Shown piece after piece: positions 35,911 through 44,039 of a stretch of 64,000 nt of DNA. Every line of letters starts with the position of its first letter. The stretch's first letter is position 1. This DNA comes from Lachnospiraceae bacterium. GTDB lineage: Bacteria; Bacillota; Clostridia; Lachnospirales; Lachnospiraceae. Made by a program: the position numbers and the translations under genes. The stretch spans positions 1 through 64,000 of the forward strand of contig JAFXSQ010000007.1 of assembly GCA_017525525.1 (NCBI GenBank). Reading direction: 5' to 3'. Below the pieces are notes generated by a model, which was given only the letters and a program-made list of their open reading frames with translations, searched no databases and had not been told where the DNA came from.

Positions 35911-36900
35911 TTAATCGTCAATTTCTATTTCAAAGTCGTCCGGATAATCTTTGTTCTTATTGTGGCGTTTTTCCTGTCGCTTTATTCTGAGCTCGTTCTG
36001 GCGTTGACGAGTCGCCTCGAGCCCCTTTTTATCTGTAGGTACAACTGTTTTGATTACGAATATCTTATCATCTCTGGTTGACTTGAACTTCAGCTTGCCG
36101 GTCATCAGCCCGTGGTGCCAGCATTTCCCTACACAGAGGTAGGAGTGCGGCGTGTTCGCGAACCATTTGATCTTCTTCGAAGCCTTTCTTCCGCAGCGAT
36201 AGCAGTAGAGCGTAATCAAATCTTTATCCGCAACCGCTTCCATACGGTTTTCATACTCCCTGGAAATATGCTCCAAAAAGTTCTTATGGTAGGAGACTAT
36301 CTCATCCTCCTTCTCCTTTGGAGTGTTGTAGGTATCGTAGCTGTATCGGTCAGACAAATCCTTCGGGTTAAGCCTTTCAAGCACCAGAGCGGTGTAGTAT
36401 GCATCATTTTCCGCCGAATGAAAGGGCCTGTCCTTGCCTATCAAAAGCTTGTCCACTGCCTTCTCCAGCTTAACGGCAGCCTGACTGCCCTCCTCAATGT
36501 CGGCATATATCTGCTGTACATTGTAGTACATAAGCGGCGTCTCAAGCTTCTTCATGTAATAGTATTCCATATTGTTCTGAAGGTAGCTCAAGTCCATAGA
36601 GCCCCAGGTGCAGAAGATGTAATCGTCGCCGCACCATTTTAAGAACTCTCTGCAGACTACATCAAACGGACGTCCGTTCCGAAGAGTCTTCTCATCATAA
36701 TTAAGTATGGCCTTGATATGTGGCTGCAGCCTTCTGTACAGCCTCGGCCTCACATAGCTTTCGTATCTGTCTATAATATTCAGTTTTTCATCAAGCTTGA
36801 CTGCGCCTATCTCTATGATCTCCGATGGCATGCGCGGGTTCACAAACTCCTGTCCGCCGTAGCACTGGTTCCACTCGAGATCAAATACGATATAATTCAT
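35911..36900 (-). CDS. DEDDh 3'-5' exonuclease-like protein
   Basis: This is a 329-residue protein. The N-terminal exonuclease fold shows ExoI FDLEWN, ExoII DLSYLQNN-type segment in TWGSMDLSYL, and ExoIII HSAENDAYYTALV (H-x4-D). This resembles the sporulation-type exonucleases of Clostridia (KapD/ERI-1-like branch). The C-terminal part has a zinc-knuckle-like pair CYRCGRKASKKIKWF ... YLCVGKCWHHG, then a strongly basic tail (RQRQNELRIKRQEKRHNKNK) likely to touch nucleic acid. ATG 36900 is chosen over a TTG at 36927. It lies just after the membrane coiled-coil gene on the same strand. Confidence 0.82.
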   Translation of the reverse strand: MNYIVFDLEWNQCYGGQEFVNPRMPSEIIEIGAVKLDEKLNIIDRYESYVRPRLYRRLQPHIKAILNYDEKTLRNGRPFDVVCREFLKWCGDDYIFCTWGSMDLSYLQNNMEYYYMKKLETPLMYYNVQQIYADIEEGSQAAVKLEKAVDKLLIGKDRPFHSAENDAYYTALVLERLNPKDLSDRYSYDTYNTPKEKEDEIVSYHKNFLEHISREYENRMEAVADKDLITLYCYRCGRKASKKIKWFANTPHSYLCVGKCWHHGLMTGKLKFKSTRDDKIFVIKTVVPTDKKGLEATRQRQNELRIKRQEKRHNKNKDYPDDFEIEIDD

Positions 36901-36932
36901 AACCCTTTGCTCTCCGGAACGGCTCAAATGCC

Positions 36933-37529
36933 TTACATGGCTTTAAGCTTTGTAAATTCGTTGTCGTAATCCGGCTCGTTCCTCTCCTCAAGCGCTTTAC
37001 AGATATCGTTCAAAATCTCAATAGCCTCGGTCTCGTGCTTTGCATTTGCGGCAGCCATCTCACCGATAAGCTTCGCAATCTCCTGACTGCTGCTCACGAT
37101 ACGGTCGGCATTCTCGTTATCCGACTTGATGCCGTTCTCGGTCTTGATTCCGCTCTCCTCAAGCAGTCTGTTCTGCGACACAAGTTCCGTGTAAAGCCTT
37201 GAATTTTCATCCTTTAGTTCTATCATAAGGTCAAGAAGAGCTGTCATGCTCTGTGTCCGCGCAGTCTCCTCGCGCTTTGCCACAGAATAAATACCCTTCT
37301 CGACTTTAGTCAGCTCATTTGCCTTGTCAAGCTTGACACTCTCGACCTCGTCAATCTTGGCAAGTATTGCATCCACCATGAAATAAGTGTCCACGACCAC
37401 GATCATCGACACAATTATGATCACGGAAATGTATGACGGATAGGCCATTATCATGTAAAGGTCAACTAAAAAAGCAGCTATAAAACCAACTGCGCTTATC
37501 GTCAACGCCGACGAAGCTTTTCCTTTCAT
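36933..37529 (-). CDS. Membrane protein with two transmembrane helices and a coiled coil
   Basis: This is a 198-residue protein. Two hydrophobic helices (ALTISAVGFIAAFLVDLYMI and ISVIIIVSMIVVVDTYFMV) at about 8-50 form a hairpin. The remaining ~145 residues are heptad-rich (AKIDEVESVKLDKANELTKV ... LMIELKDENSRLYTEL) and end acidic. The arrangement recalls methyl-accepting or scaffold proteins without a known output domain. I do not recognise a family. It is separated by 6-33 bp from the exonuclease gene and probably co-transcribed. Confidence 0.7.
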   Translation of the reverse strand: MKGKASSALTISAVGFIAAFLVDLYMIMAYPSYISVIIIVSMIVVVDTYFMVDAILAKIDEVESVKLDKANELTKVEKGIYSVAKREETARTQSMTALLDLMIELKDENSRLYTELVSQNRLLEESGIKTENGIKSDNENADRIVSSSQEIAKLIGEMAAANAKHETEAIEILNDICKALEERNEPDYDNEFTKLKAM

Positions 37530-37620
37530 GACCGTCGCCTCCCGAATAATATACTACAATCGAAATAATATCGAAACAATATCATCGAAATGATACCACA
37601 TCGCAACCAAAAATACAAGA

Positions 37621-37663
37621 AAAAACCCCGCCGCTTAACAGGCTATGTCCGTAAGCAGTGGGG
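37621..37663 (-). terminator. Intrinsic terminator of the Uma2-family gene
   Basis: Minus strand: CCCC-x-CTGCTTA pairs with TTAAGC-GGCGGGG, followed by a run of six T. Confidence 0.8.
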
Positions 37664-37669
37664 ATACTT

Positions 37670-38227
37670 TTAAGCAAACTCCGATAAATTAACTTTAAGC
37701 TCCGGGCAGATACCGCACGGAATGTCATCCGTAAAAGGATACTCTTCCGTAATCTCTGTCTCGAAGTTATAGATTACTGTCTTTTTCTTAAGCGGATCGA
37801 CTATCCAATACTCGCGGATACCGGATCTTGCGTATTTCATAAGCTTTTTCATATAATCCATCTGTATGCTGGACGGTGAGACAACCTCTATCACAAAATC
37901 AGGCGCGCCTACCACTCCCTTGTCCGTTATCTTACTTTTGTCACACACGACCATCAAATCCGGCTCAAGATAGTTACGATTGTCGGAACTCAAGTATAAA
38001 CCAAACGGCGAAATAATCAATTCACACACACTTTCATGTTCATCAATACAATCAGATATTGAACGCGTCATGTACTTTATTATCCTTTGATGAACTATAG
38101 ACGGATGTCCCATCATATAAAGTTTTCCGTCAATCAGCTCCGCACGCTCCCCCTCCGGAAGGGAATCTATGTAATCTGTAGTATAAAGCTCGGAGTTATT
38201 ATATTCATCATTACGAATAGCATCCAT
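37670..38227 (-). CDS. Uma2/DUF820 family endonuclease-like protein
   Basis: This is a 185-residue protein of the restriction-endonuclease fold. Motifs are ERAELIDGKLYMMG, NYLEPDLMVVC (E-P-D), and PDFVIEVVSPSS with GIREYWIVDP, the PD-(D/E)XK-like core. The family is abundant in cyanobacteria and in some Clostridia. Its biological role is unknown. Start at ATG 38227 has GGGAGG at good spacing. The longer frame would run into the 5'-UTR repeat. The whole multi-hairpin element C lies directly upstream. Confidence 0.85.
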   Translation of the reverse strand: MDAIRNDEYNNSELYTTDYIDSLPEGERAELIDGKLYMMGHPSIVHQRIIKYMTRSISDCIDEHESVCELIISPFGLYLSSDNRNYLEPDLMVVCDKSKITDKGVVGAPDFVIEVVSPSSIQMDYMKKLMKYARSGIREYWIVDPLKKKTVIYNFETEITEEYPFTDDIPCGICPELKVNLSEFA

Positions 38228-38243
38228 ATTAGAACCTCCCTCG

Positions 38244-38375
38244 TATAATATGTAATGGCATGATTCGCAAGCGAATCCTGCCCAGTCTAATGTCATAAGG
38301 AATCCACCGCTTCGCGGTACCCCTTATGACGAAAGTCGGTGCGATGCAAAATTATGACTTCGTCATAATCGCACC
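38244..38375 (-). repeat. Multi-hairpin 5'-UTR repeat, full copy (element C)
   Basis: Three hairpins on the minus strand: GGTGCGAT...ATCGCACC with inner TTATGAC/GTCATAA, then GTCATAAGG...CCTTATGAC, then GATTCGCTTGCGAATC. The third hairpin has bases different from elements A and B but still pairs. It ends 16 nt before the start codon. Confidence 0.85.
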
Positions 38376-38465
38376 TCTCTCAATGACAAACCGTTGACTA
38401 TGTATACACAATTATTTTACAACAAATGTCGGTCACATTCAAGGTTGAAAGAATATACAAAACCG

Positions 38466-38494
38466 TTGCATTATCACTTTATTACAGATAAAAT
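38466..38494 (+). promoter_or_regulatory. Promoter of the flavin-oxidase-like gene
   Basis: TTGCAT (38466-38471), 17 bp, TAAAAT (38489-38494). Confidence 0.6.
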
Positions 38495-38540
38495 AAGGAC
38501 AGTGGTTTTAATACCAAATATAATCAGGGAGGGTAACAAA

Positions 38541-38936
38541 ATGAGTAAGATCAACGACTATTTAAGCCAGGCGGAAGTGTTCTTTCTCGCCACTGTAGAC
38601 GGAGACCAGCCTAAGGTAAGACCGCTTGGGGCGCATCTGGAGATGGACGGCAAGGTTATCTTCGGTGTAGGTGACTTCAAAGATGTGTACAAACAGCTTG
38701 TTGCCAACAGCAAGTGTGAGATTGTTGCTTCAAAGCCGGACGGACACTGGATGCGATACACCGGAAAGGCAGTCTTTGAAACCGACAACAAGTATGCCGA
38801 GGCCATGCTTGACGAAATGCCGCATCTTAGGGATATCTACAACGAAAAAACAGGCAACAAGATGATGTGCTTTCACCTTGAGGACGCAACGGCTGTGGAT
38901 ATTTTCATAATGACAGTGGGAGAAAGCCTGTTGTAA
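38541..38936 (+). CDS. Pyridoxamine 5'-phosphate oxidase-fold (flavin-binding) protein
   Basis: This is a 131-residue split-barrel protein of the PNPOx-like family (VFFLATVDGDQPKVRPLGAH, KVIFGVGDFKDVYKQL, YTGKAVFETDN). Such small single-domain members bind FMN or F420 and reduce or sense small molecules; the exact substrate is unknown. Start ATG 38541 is chosen for GGGAGGG upstream; the longer frame to 38394 lies in the promoter region. A tRNA gene follows 55 bp downstream with its own promoter. Confidence 0.85.
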   Translation: MSKINDYLSQAEVFFLATVDGDQPKVRPLGAHLEMDGKVIFGVGDFKDVYKQLVANSKCEIVASKPDGHWMRYTGKAVFETDNKYAEAMLDEMPHLRDIYNEKTGNKMMCFHLEDATAVDIFIMTVGESLL

Positions 38937-38948
38937 TTAAAAAAATGC

Positions 38949-38977
38949 TTTACATTTCCGGGGAAAATGAGTAAAAT
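38949..38977 (+). promoter_or_regulatory. Promoter of tRNA-Arg
   Basis: TTTACA (38949-38954), 17 bp, TAAAAT (38972-38977), 15 bp before the mature 5' end. Confidence 0.65.
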
Positions 38978-38991
38978 GGTTCTGTTGGCAT

Positions 38992-39065
38992 GTTTCCGTA
39001 GCTCAGCAGGATAGAGCGACCGCCTCCTAAGCGGTAGGTCGGGTGTTCGAATCACCTCGGGAACG
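38992..39065 (+). tRNA. tRNA-Arg(CCU)
   Basis: 74-nt cloverleaf: acceptor GTTTCCG/CGGGAAC, D stem GCTC/GAGC, anticodon stem ACCGC/GCGGT with loop CTCCTAA (anticodon CCT at 39026-39028), T arm GGGTG-TTCGAAT-CACCT. It reads AGG. The CCA end is not encoded. Confidence 0.95.
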
Positions 39066-39071
39066 CTGAAG

Positions 39072-39104
39072 AAGCGGAAGGCAAAAAGCCTTCCGCTTTT
39101 TTGT
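39072..39104 (+). terminator. Intrinsic terminator of tRNA-Arg
   Basis: AAGCGGAAGGC-5-GCCTTCCGCTT followed by TTTTG. Confidence 0.9.
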
Positions 39105-39132
39105 TTAATATTCGGTTAACAGAGGGGAAAAT

Positions 39133-40098
39133 ATGTATCTTGTATTTGATGTAGGCGGTACATTTATAAAATACGCATGGATGACCGGTGATGGAGAAAT
39201 CTTAGAGAAGGATAAGGTAAAAACTCCGACCGATCCCGATCATACTGTCGATGACTTTATCCGAACAATCCAAAGTATATATTTGAAATATAAGGACAAG
39301 GATGAGATAGAAGGTATAGCCATAGATCTTCCCGGACAGGTGGATATTGAGCGCGGCTTTGTGTATCTCGGCGGAAGCGTACATTACATAAGACATATGT
39401 ACATCGCGGATATGGTGTCTAATGCGTGCGACGGAATACGCGTGTCCTTGGAAAATGATGCGAAGGCAGCAGCTTTGGCTGAGGTATGGCTCGGCAACGC
39501 AAAGGGCATGAAGGATGCGGTTGTCATGGTGCTCGGCACTGGAGTCGGCGGTGGCGTCATAATAGACGGAAAGGTTCACCACGGTTTCGGAATGCTCGCC
39601 GGTGAATTTTCATACATTCCCGCACACTTGGACAGGGCAAGGGTGGACTCCTTGGTATGCATGGATCAGTTCAAGACAATCGAAGAAGTAATGACGCACA
39701 ACATACCCATTGCTTCGGATTATATGTCACTTGCCGCTCTTTGCTACAGGGCTTCGGTAATAAAAGGAGTGCCCCGCAATGAGGTAAGCGGTGAGCTCAT
39801 ATACAAATGGGCAGCAGAGGGCGACCGCGAGATGAACGGGCTTCTCGAGGATATGTACTTCGAGATAGCAAAGATGTGCCTCTCCCTCTACCTCGTCGTA
39901 AACCCCGAAGTGATCCTGCTCGGCGGAGGAGTCAGTTCAAATCCGCTCTTCATAGAGGGAGTAAAAAAATACATAGAAAAGCTTAAACTATTAAGCCAAA
40001 TCTTTGATGATATAAAAATCGACACCTGTAAGTTTAATAACGACTCGAACCTTTACGGAGCACTATACAATTTCAAGCAAAAATTTGACGCAGTATGA
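39133..40098 (+). CDS. ROK-family sugar kinase
   Basis: This is a 321-residue protein. The ATP-binding motif is FDVGGTFIKYAW at the N-terminus. VSLENDAKAAALAEVWLG carries the catalytic Asp region, and VMVLGTGVGGGVIIDGKVHHG is the second phosphate loop. The zinc-binding CxCGxxGCxE signature of many ROK repressors and glucokinases is absent, and there is no HTH, so this is an enzyme rather than a regulator. The neighbouring GH1 beta-glucosidase suggests phosphorylation of glucose or a beta-glucoside (BglK-like). Confidence 0.85.
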   Translation: MYLVFDVGGTFIKYAWMTGDGEILEKDKVKTPTDPDHTVDDFIRTIQSIYLKYKDKDEIEGIAIDLPGQVDIERGFVYLGGSVHYIRHMYIADMVSNACDGIRVSLENDAKAAALAEVWLGNAKGMKDAVVMVLGTGVGGGVIIDGKVHHGFGMLAGEFSYIPAHLDRARVDSLVCMDQFKTIEEVMTHNIPIASDYMSLAALCYRASVIKGVPRNEVSGELIYKWAAEGDREMNGLLEDMYFEIAKMCLSLYLVVNPEVILLGGGVSSNPLFIEGVKKYIEKLKLLSQIFDDIKIDTCKFNNDSNLYGALYNFKQKFDAV

Positions 40099-40102
40099 AT
40101 GC

Positions 40103-40272
40103 AGATATGTAAGTAAAGCGGGCTATAGAGCGGCGTCCCTTCTTAGCGAGGTTCCTCACGAGCTTAGAAGGGTTACGCCGTGAAATAGTACTCTGTGTAA
40201 CTTCGAACTAAGCTCACTTCGTTCGCTAAGGTCTCAGTTAAGCGCGAGCGTCCCGCGTACTTACTATCTGTC
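40103..40272. repeat. Cruciform element, short relative of the 27898 element
   Basis: Ends GCAGATATGTAAGTAAAGCGGG and reverse of CCCGCGTACTTACTATCTG. Central stem GCGGCGTCCCTTCT pairs with AGAAGGGTTACGCCGT, where the 27918 copy has ACGACGTCCGTTCT and AGAACGGTTACGTCGT. Confidence 0.7.
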
Positions 40273-40363
40273 GTTCATACTGCTGTAAACAGCTTTGCAA
40301 AAGTGTGATTTGAAACCCTTTCCACACACCGCTGCAAAGCGTTTCAAAGGAGGTAATAATTCT

Positions 40364-41782
40364 ATGGTATTAACAAAACTACGCGGGCTGCCCGAAGGAT
40401 TCCTCTGGGGTGCGTCCACCTCAGCATACCAGGTTGAAGGCGAAAGCTTAACCCACGGCAAGGGACCGAGCGTCCAGGATACGAAGAAGGTACCTGAGGG
40501 GACCAGCGGGTTCACGGTATGTGCGGACTTTTATAATCATTATAAGGAAGATATAGCCCTGATGGCAGAGATGGGCTTCAAGACCTTCAGATTCTCGATT
40601 GCATGGACCAGGATACTTCCGCAGGGAACCGGCGAGATCAATCAGGAGGGTATTGACTTCTACAGTAGTCTTATTGACGAATGCATTAGTCACGGCATAG
40701 AGCCTCTCGTTACCATGTTCCACTTTGACCTGCCAGACGCCTTGGAGAAGAAGGGCGGCTGGTCAAGAAGGGAATCCGTGGACGAGTTCGTGAACTTTGC
40801 GAAAATCCTTTTTGAAAACTACGGAAGCCGCGTTAAGTACTGGCTTACCATAAATGAGCAGAATATGCTCACTCTCTCGGGAGAGGCCATAGGAACCACA
40901 AGCTTCGAGGGGGTTACCAATAAGTATAAGAAGCTTTACCAGGAAAACCACCATATGCTCCTTGCACAGGCTAAGACCATGGCTTTATGCCACGAGATGT
41001 GCCCGGGTGCTAAGATAGGACCCGCGCCGAATATATCCCTGGTATATCCTGCAAGCTGCAAGCCACAGGATGTGCTGGCAGCGCAGAACTTCAACGCCAT
41101 AAGGAACTGGCTTTATCTTGACATGGCTGTATGGGGAGTATATAACAATCTTGTATGGAAGTTTTTGGAAGAGCATGATGCCATACCGGACATAGTTGAC
41201 GGAGATATGGATATCATGAAGTCGGGTAAGCCTGACTTTATCGCATTTAACTACTACAGCACAGCTACCGTTGAGGCAGACCTAAGCGCAAATGATGAGG
41301 AATCATCAAGCAGGGACCAGCAGACAGCGGGAGATGAGCCGGGTGTATATAAGGCTTATAAGAATACCAATCTTCCGACCACCCAGTTTGGCTGGGAGAT
41401 AGATGTGGAGGGCTTCAGGGCAACCTTCAGGGAGATATACAGTCGTTACCGACTGCCGATGCTTGTGACAGAGAACGGACTCGGAGCATACGACACCTTA
41501 ACCGAGGACGGAAAGGTACACGATCAATACCGCATTGACTTCTTAAGAAAGCATATCGAGCAGATAAAGCTTGCCGTATCCGAGGGTTGTGAGGTTATGG
41601 GCTATTGCCCGTGGTCGGCTATCGACCTTATCTCCACTCACGAGGGCATAGTCAAGCGCTACGGCTTCATATATGTTAATCGCGACGAATTTGACCTGAA
41701 GGATTTGAAGAGATATAAGAAGGACTCGTTCTATTGGTATAAGAAGGTTATCGAAACCAACGGAGAGGATTTATCTGACTAA
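40364..41782 (+). CDS. Glycoside hydrolase family 1 beta-glucosidase/6-phospho-beta-glucosidase
   Basis: This is a 472-residue GH1 enzyme without signal peptide, so it acts in the cytoplasm on imported sugars. N-terminal signature GFLWGASTSAYQVEG is standard. The acid/base Glu lies in WLTINEQNM and the nucleophile Glu in LVTENGLG. GYCPWSAIDLISTHEG matches the aglycone-site region; the Ser/Lys/Tyr signature that marks phospho-glucosidases (SxxxxKxY) is partly present as STHEGIVKRYGF, so a phosphorylated substrate is possible. ATG 40364 has AAAGGAGG upstream. A GACTAATCTATTAGAC palindrome covers the stop codon. Confidence 0.9.
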   Translation: MVLTKLRGLPEGFLWGASTSAYQVEGESLTHGKGPSVQDTKKVPEGTSGFTVCADFYNHYKEDIALMAEMGFKTFRFSIAWTRILPQGTGEINQEGIDFYSSLIDECISHGIEPLVTMFHFDLPDALEKKGGWSRRESVDEFVNFAKILFENYGSRVKYWLTINEQNMLTLSGEAIGTTSFEGVTNKYKKLYQENHHMLLAQAKTMALCHEMCPGAKIGPAPNISLVYPASCKPQDVLAAQNFNAIRNWLYLDMAVWGVYNNLVWKFLEEHDAIPDIVDGDMDIMKSGKPDFIAFNYYSTATVEADLSANDEESSSRDQQTAGDEPGVYKAYKNTNLPTTQFGWEIDVEGFRATFREIYSRYRLPMLVTENGLGAYDTLTEDGKVHDQYRIDFLRKHIEQIKLAVSEGCEVMGYCPWSAIDLISTHEGIVKRYGFIYVNRDEFDLKDLKRYKKDSFYWYKKVIETNGEDLSD

Positions 41783-41814
41783 TCTATTAGACAAAAACAG
41801 TACAGGAGAATGCC

Positions 41815-42603
41815 ATGACACATACCTTTGCCATATGCGCATATAAGGAAAGCTCATACTTAGAGGCCTGCATAAAATCACTAAGGAAGCAGACCGTAAA
41901 AAGCAATATCATAATAGCAACCTCAACTCCAAATGATTTGATAAGGGGACTGGCCGAAAAGTACGAACTTCCTCTTTTCATAAATGAAGGAGAGACAGGG
42001 ATCACGGGCGACTGGAATTTCGCCTATTCCTGCGCGGATACCGACCTTATAACCATAGCGCATCAGGATGATGTGTACCTTCCCGATTATACGGAGAAGC
42101 TGCTTAAGGCTATGGAAAAGTGCAAGGATCCTATTATATACTTCACTGATTACGCAGAGTTAAGAAACGGCAGGATAGTTGCTTCAAACAAGCTTCTTAA
42201 AATAAAACGTATCATGCTACTTCCGCTTATACCGGGCTTTTCAAGAAGGAGCCGTTTTATAAGGAGAAGAGTCCTCTCCATGGGTAACCCGATATGCTGT
42301 CCCTCCGTAACATTTTACAGAGAAAAATGCGGTGAGAAGCCCTTTGACAGCGGATTTAAGGCCTCCTGCGACTGGCAGGCATGGGAGAAGCTCTCTAAGC
42401 TTAAGGGCACTTTCTACTACAAGGCAAAGCCTTTGATGTATCACAGAATACATGAAGAGTCGGAGACGAGCCATGTACTCTCGGATACGGGGCGCACCTT
42501 TGAGGATCTTCAGATGTATGAGAAATTCTGGCCAAAGCCTATTGCAAGGTTTCTGGCAAAGAAGTACAGCAAGAGTGAGGAGTCTAATACAGTAGACGAA
42601 TAA
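41815..42603 (+). CDS. Family 2-type glycosyltransferase
   Basis: This is a 262-residue protein with a GT-A fold. The N-terminus FAICAYKESSYLEACIKSL and the metal/nucleotide-binding HQDDVYLP (DxD-type) followed by DWQAW and MYHRIHEES mark a glycosyltransferase acting on cell-surface or extracellular glycans. There is no membrane helix. It starts 32 bp after the beta-glucosidase stop, and a GTCTAATACAGTAGAC palindrome lies just before its own stop. Donor and acceptor unknown. Confidence 0.8.
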   Translation: MTHTFAICAYKESSYLEACIKSLRKQTVKSNIIIATSTPNDLIRGLAEKYELPLFINEGETGITGDWNFAYSCADTDLITIAHQDDVYLPDYTEKLLKAMEKCKDPIIYFTDYAELRNGRIVASNKLLKIKRIMLLPLIPGFSRRSRFIRRRVLSMGNPICCPSVTFYREKCGEKPFDSGFKASCDWQAWEKLSKLKGTFYYKAKPLMYHRIHEESETSHVLSDTGRTFEDLQMYEKFWPKPIARFLAKKYSKSEESNTVDE

Positions 42604-42642
42604 AGAACCTTCACTACTTGTTGCTCCGCAAGCCCTCGCATT

Positions 42643-42685
42643 TCATCATAAGGGGTACCGCTTGCGGTTGATTCCTTACGACATC
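42643..42685 (+). repeat. Degenerate partial copy of the multi-hairpin 5'-UTR repeat (element E)
   Basis: Only the middle hairpin is recognisable (CATCATAAGGGGTACCGC ... GATTCCTTACGAC), with eroded stems; the flanks do not match. It lies upstream of the 42768 gene in the same orientation. Confidence 0.5.
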
Positions 42686-42767
42686 GAAGGCTGGCGCCGC
42701 AACGCTGCGCAATTATGGTCAGTATCATTCAGGATGACACTTTAATAGCAAATAAAGGAATAACCTC

Positions 42768-43457
42768 ATGAAAAAACTTGTTATCATCCCCTGCTACAAC
42801 GAGCGGGAGAGCATAGTTAATACAGTAAAGGATATAAAGGAGCACGCGCCCGAGTTTGATTACATAGTCGTAAATGACTGTTCAACCGACGATACCCTTG
42901 AAATATGCAAAAAGGCCGGAATTCACACCTTAAAGCTTCCGGTTAACTTAGGCATAGGCGGGGCGGTTCAGGCCGGATATGTCTACGGAGTTAGACACGG
43001 CTATGATGTGGCTGTCCAGTTTGACGGTGACGGACAGCACAGCGCAAAGTATTTGGAGGATATGGTTTCTGCTCTTGAGAAGGAGGGTGCCGATATGGTT
43101 ATAGGTTCCCGCTTTATCAACAAAGAAGGATTTCAGTCCTCCGGCTTAAGAAGAATAGGCATAAAACACTTTAATGTGCTTATCAAGATTCTTACCGGAA
43201 AGCGGATCACGGATCCGACTTCGGGCATGCGCATGATAAACAGAAGCACCATGGAATTCTTTTCAAAGGAATATCCGAAGGATTATCCCGAACCCGAGAG
43301 TGTGGTCAGGCTGTTATCCTTAAAGAAAAAGGTTATAGAGCTGCCCGTACAGATGAACGAGAGACAGGGTGGCGTGTCCTCAATCTCGGCCATGAAATCG
43401 GTCTACTATATGATTAAGGTTACGGTGGCAATGCTGATTGCCAGATTAAGGGGGTAG
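42768..43457 (+). CDS. Family 2 glycosyltransferase (dolichyl-phosphate mannosyltransferase-like)
   Basis: This is a 229-residue protein. VIIPCYNERESI, VVNDCSTDDTLEI, PVNLGIGGAVQAGYVYG and VQFDGDGQHS (DxD) are standard for polyprenyl-phosphate glycosyl transfer enzymes; DPTSGMRMI and ERQGGVSS finish the pattern. These add a sugar to a lipid carrier for wall glycan or teichoic-acid synthesis. The gene is followed after 4 bp by a DUF2304 membrane protein, its usual partner. Confidence 0.9.
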   Translation: MKKLVIIPCYNERESIVNTVKDIKEHAPEFDYIVVNDCSTDDTLEICKKAGIHTLKLPVNLGIGGAVQAGYVYGVRHGYDVAVQFDGDGQHSAKYLEDMVSALEKEGADMVIGSRFINKEGFQSSGLRRIGIKHFNVLIKILTGKRITDPTSGMRMINRSTMEFFSKEYPKDYPEPESVVRLLSLKKKVIELPVQMNERQGGVSSISAMKSVYYMIKVTVAMLIARLRG

Positions 43458-43461
43458 GGTT

Positions 43462-43812
43462 ATGTTAAAGCTTCAAATAGTGATTGCGGCCATACTCCTT
43501 ATATGGCTCATCGTAATCGTCGGGAATATTAAGAAAAAGAAAATTGACCTTCGTTATGCCCTTGCATGGATAGCGCTGATATTTGTCGGATTGATCTTAG
43601 ATGCCTTTCCGGGAATCTTAGGCGCCTTAGCGGATTTGCTGGGAATAGAAATACCATCGAATATGATATTCATGGCAGCGATTATTCTGCTTTTGGTAAT
43701 GGTATACTCGCTTACCGCCACGGTCAGCAGACTTTCGGACAGGGTAAAGAAGCTCACTCAGGAGCTTGCGATTTTAAGAGACGATACATTTGAACAGGAT
43801 AAAGAGAAATAA
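43462..43812 (+). CDS. DUF2304 small membrane protein
   Basis: This is a 116-residue protein with three membrane helices (IVIAAILLIWLIVIVG, YALAWIALIFVGLILDAF, MIFMAAIILLLVMVYSL) and a charged C-terminus. It belongs to DUF2304, which almost always sits after a polyprenyl-phosphate glycosyltransferase and is thought to act with it at the membrane. It starts 4 bp after that gene. Confidence 0.85.
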   Translation: MLKLQIVIAAILLIWLIVIVGNIKKKKIDLRYALAWIALIFVGLILDAFPGILGALADLLGIEIPSNMIFMAAIILLLVMVYSLTATVSRLSDRVKKLTQELAILRDDTFEQDKEK

Positions 43813-43857
43813 TACAATGAGGGGCTTATAAGATTCTTCGCTTCGCTCAGAATGACA

Positions 43858-43892
43858 CTGAGGTTACGATAGATTAAGTCCCTCAGTTTTTA
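43858..43892 (+). terminator. Intrinsic terminator of the glycosyltransferase group
   Basis: CTGAGG pairs with CCTCAG across a 17-nt loop, followed by a T-run. A copy of the AGATTCTTCGCTTCGCTCAG repeat lies just before it at 43830. Confidence 0.65.
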
Positions 43893-43898
43893 TAGGAA

Positions 43899-44028
43899 GG
43901 CGCGATTATAACGAAGTTATAATTTGCATAGCGCCGACTTTCGTCATAAGGGGTACCGCGAAGCGGTGGATTCCTTATGACATTAGACTGGGCAAGATTA
44001 CGAAGTAATCATTCCATTATCCATTTAT
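43899..44028 (+). repeat. Multi-hairpin 5'-UTR repeat, full copy (element B)
   Basis: First hairpin GGCGCGAT...ATAGCGCC with inner TTATAAC/GTTATAA, both arms changed relative to elements A and C; middle hairpin as in A; third GATTACGAAGTAATC. Ends 11 nt before the mnmE start, with the ribosome site in the gap. Confidence 0.85.
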
Positions 44029-44039
44029 AAGGAGATAAT

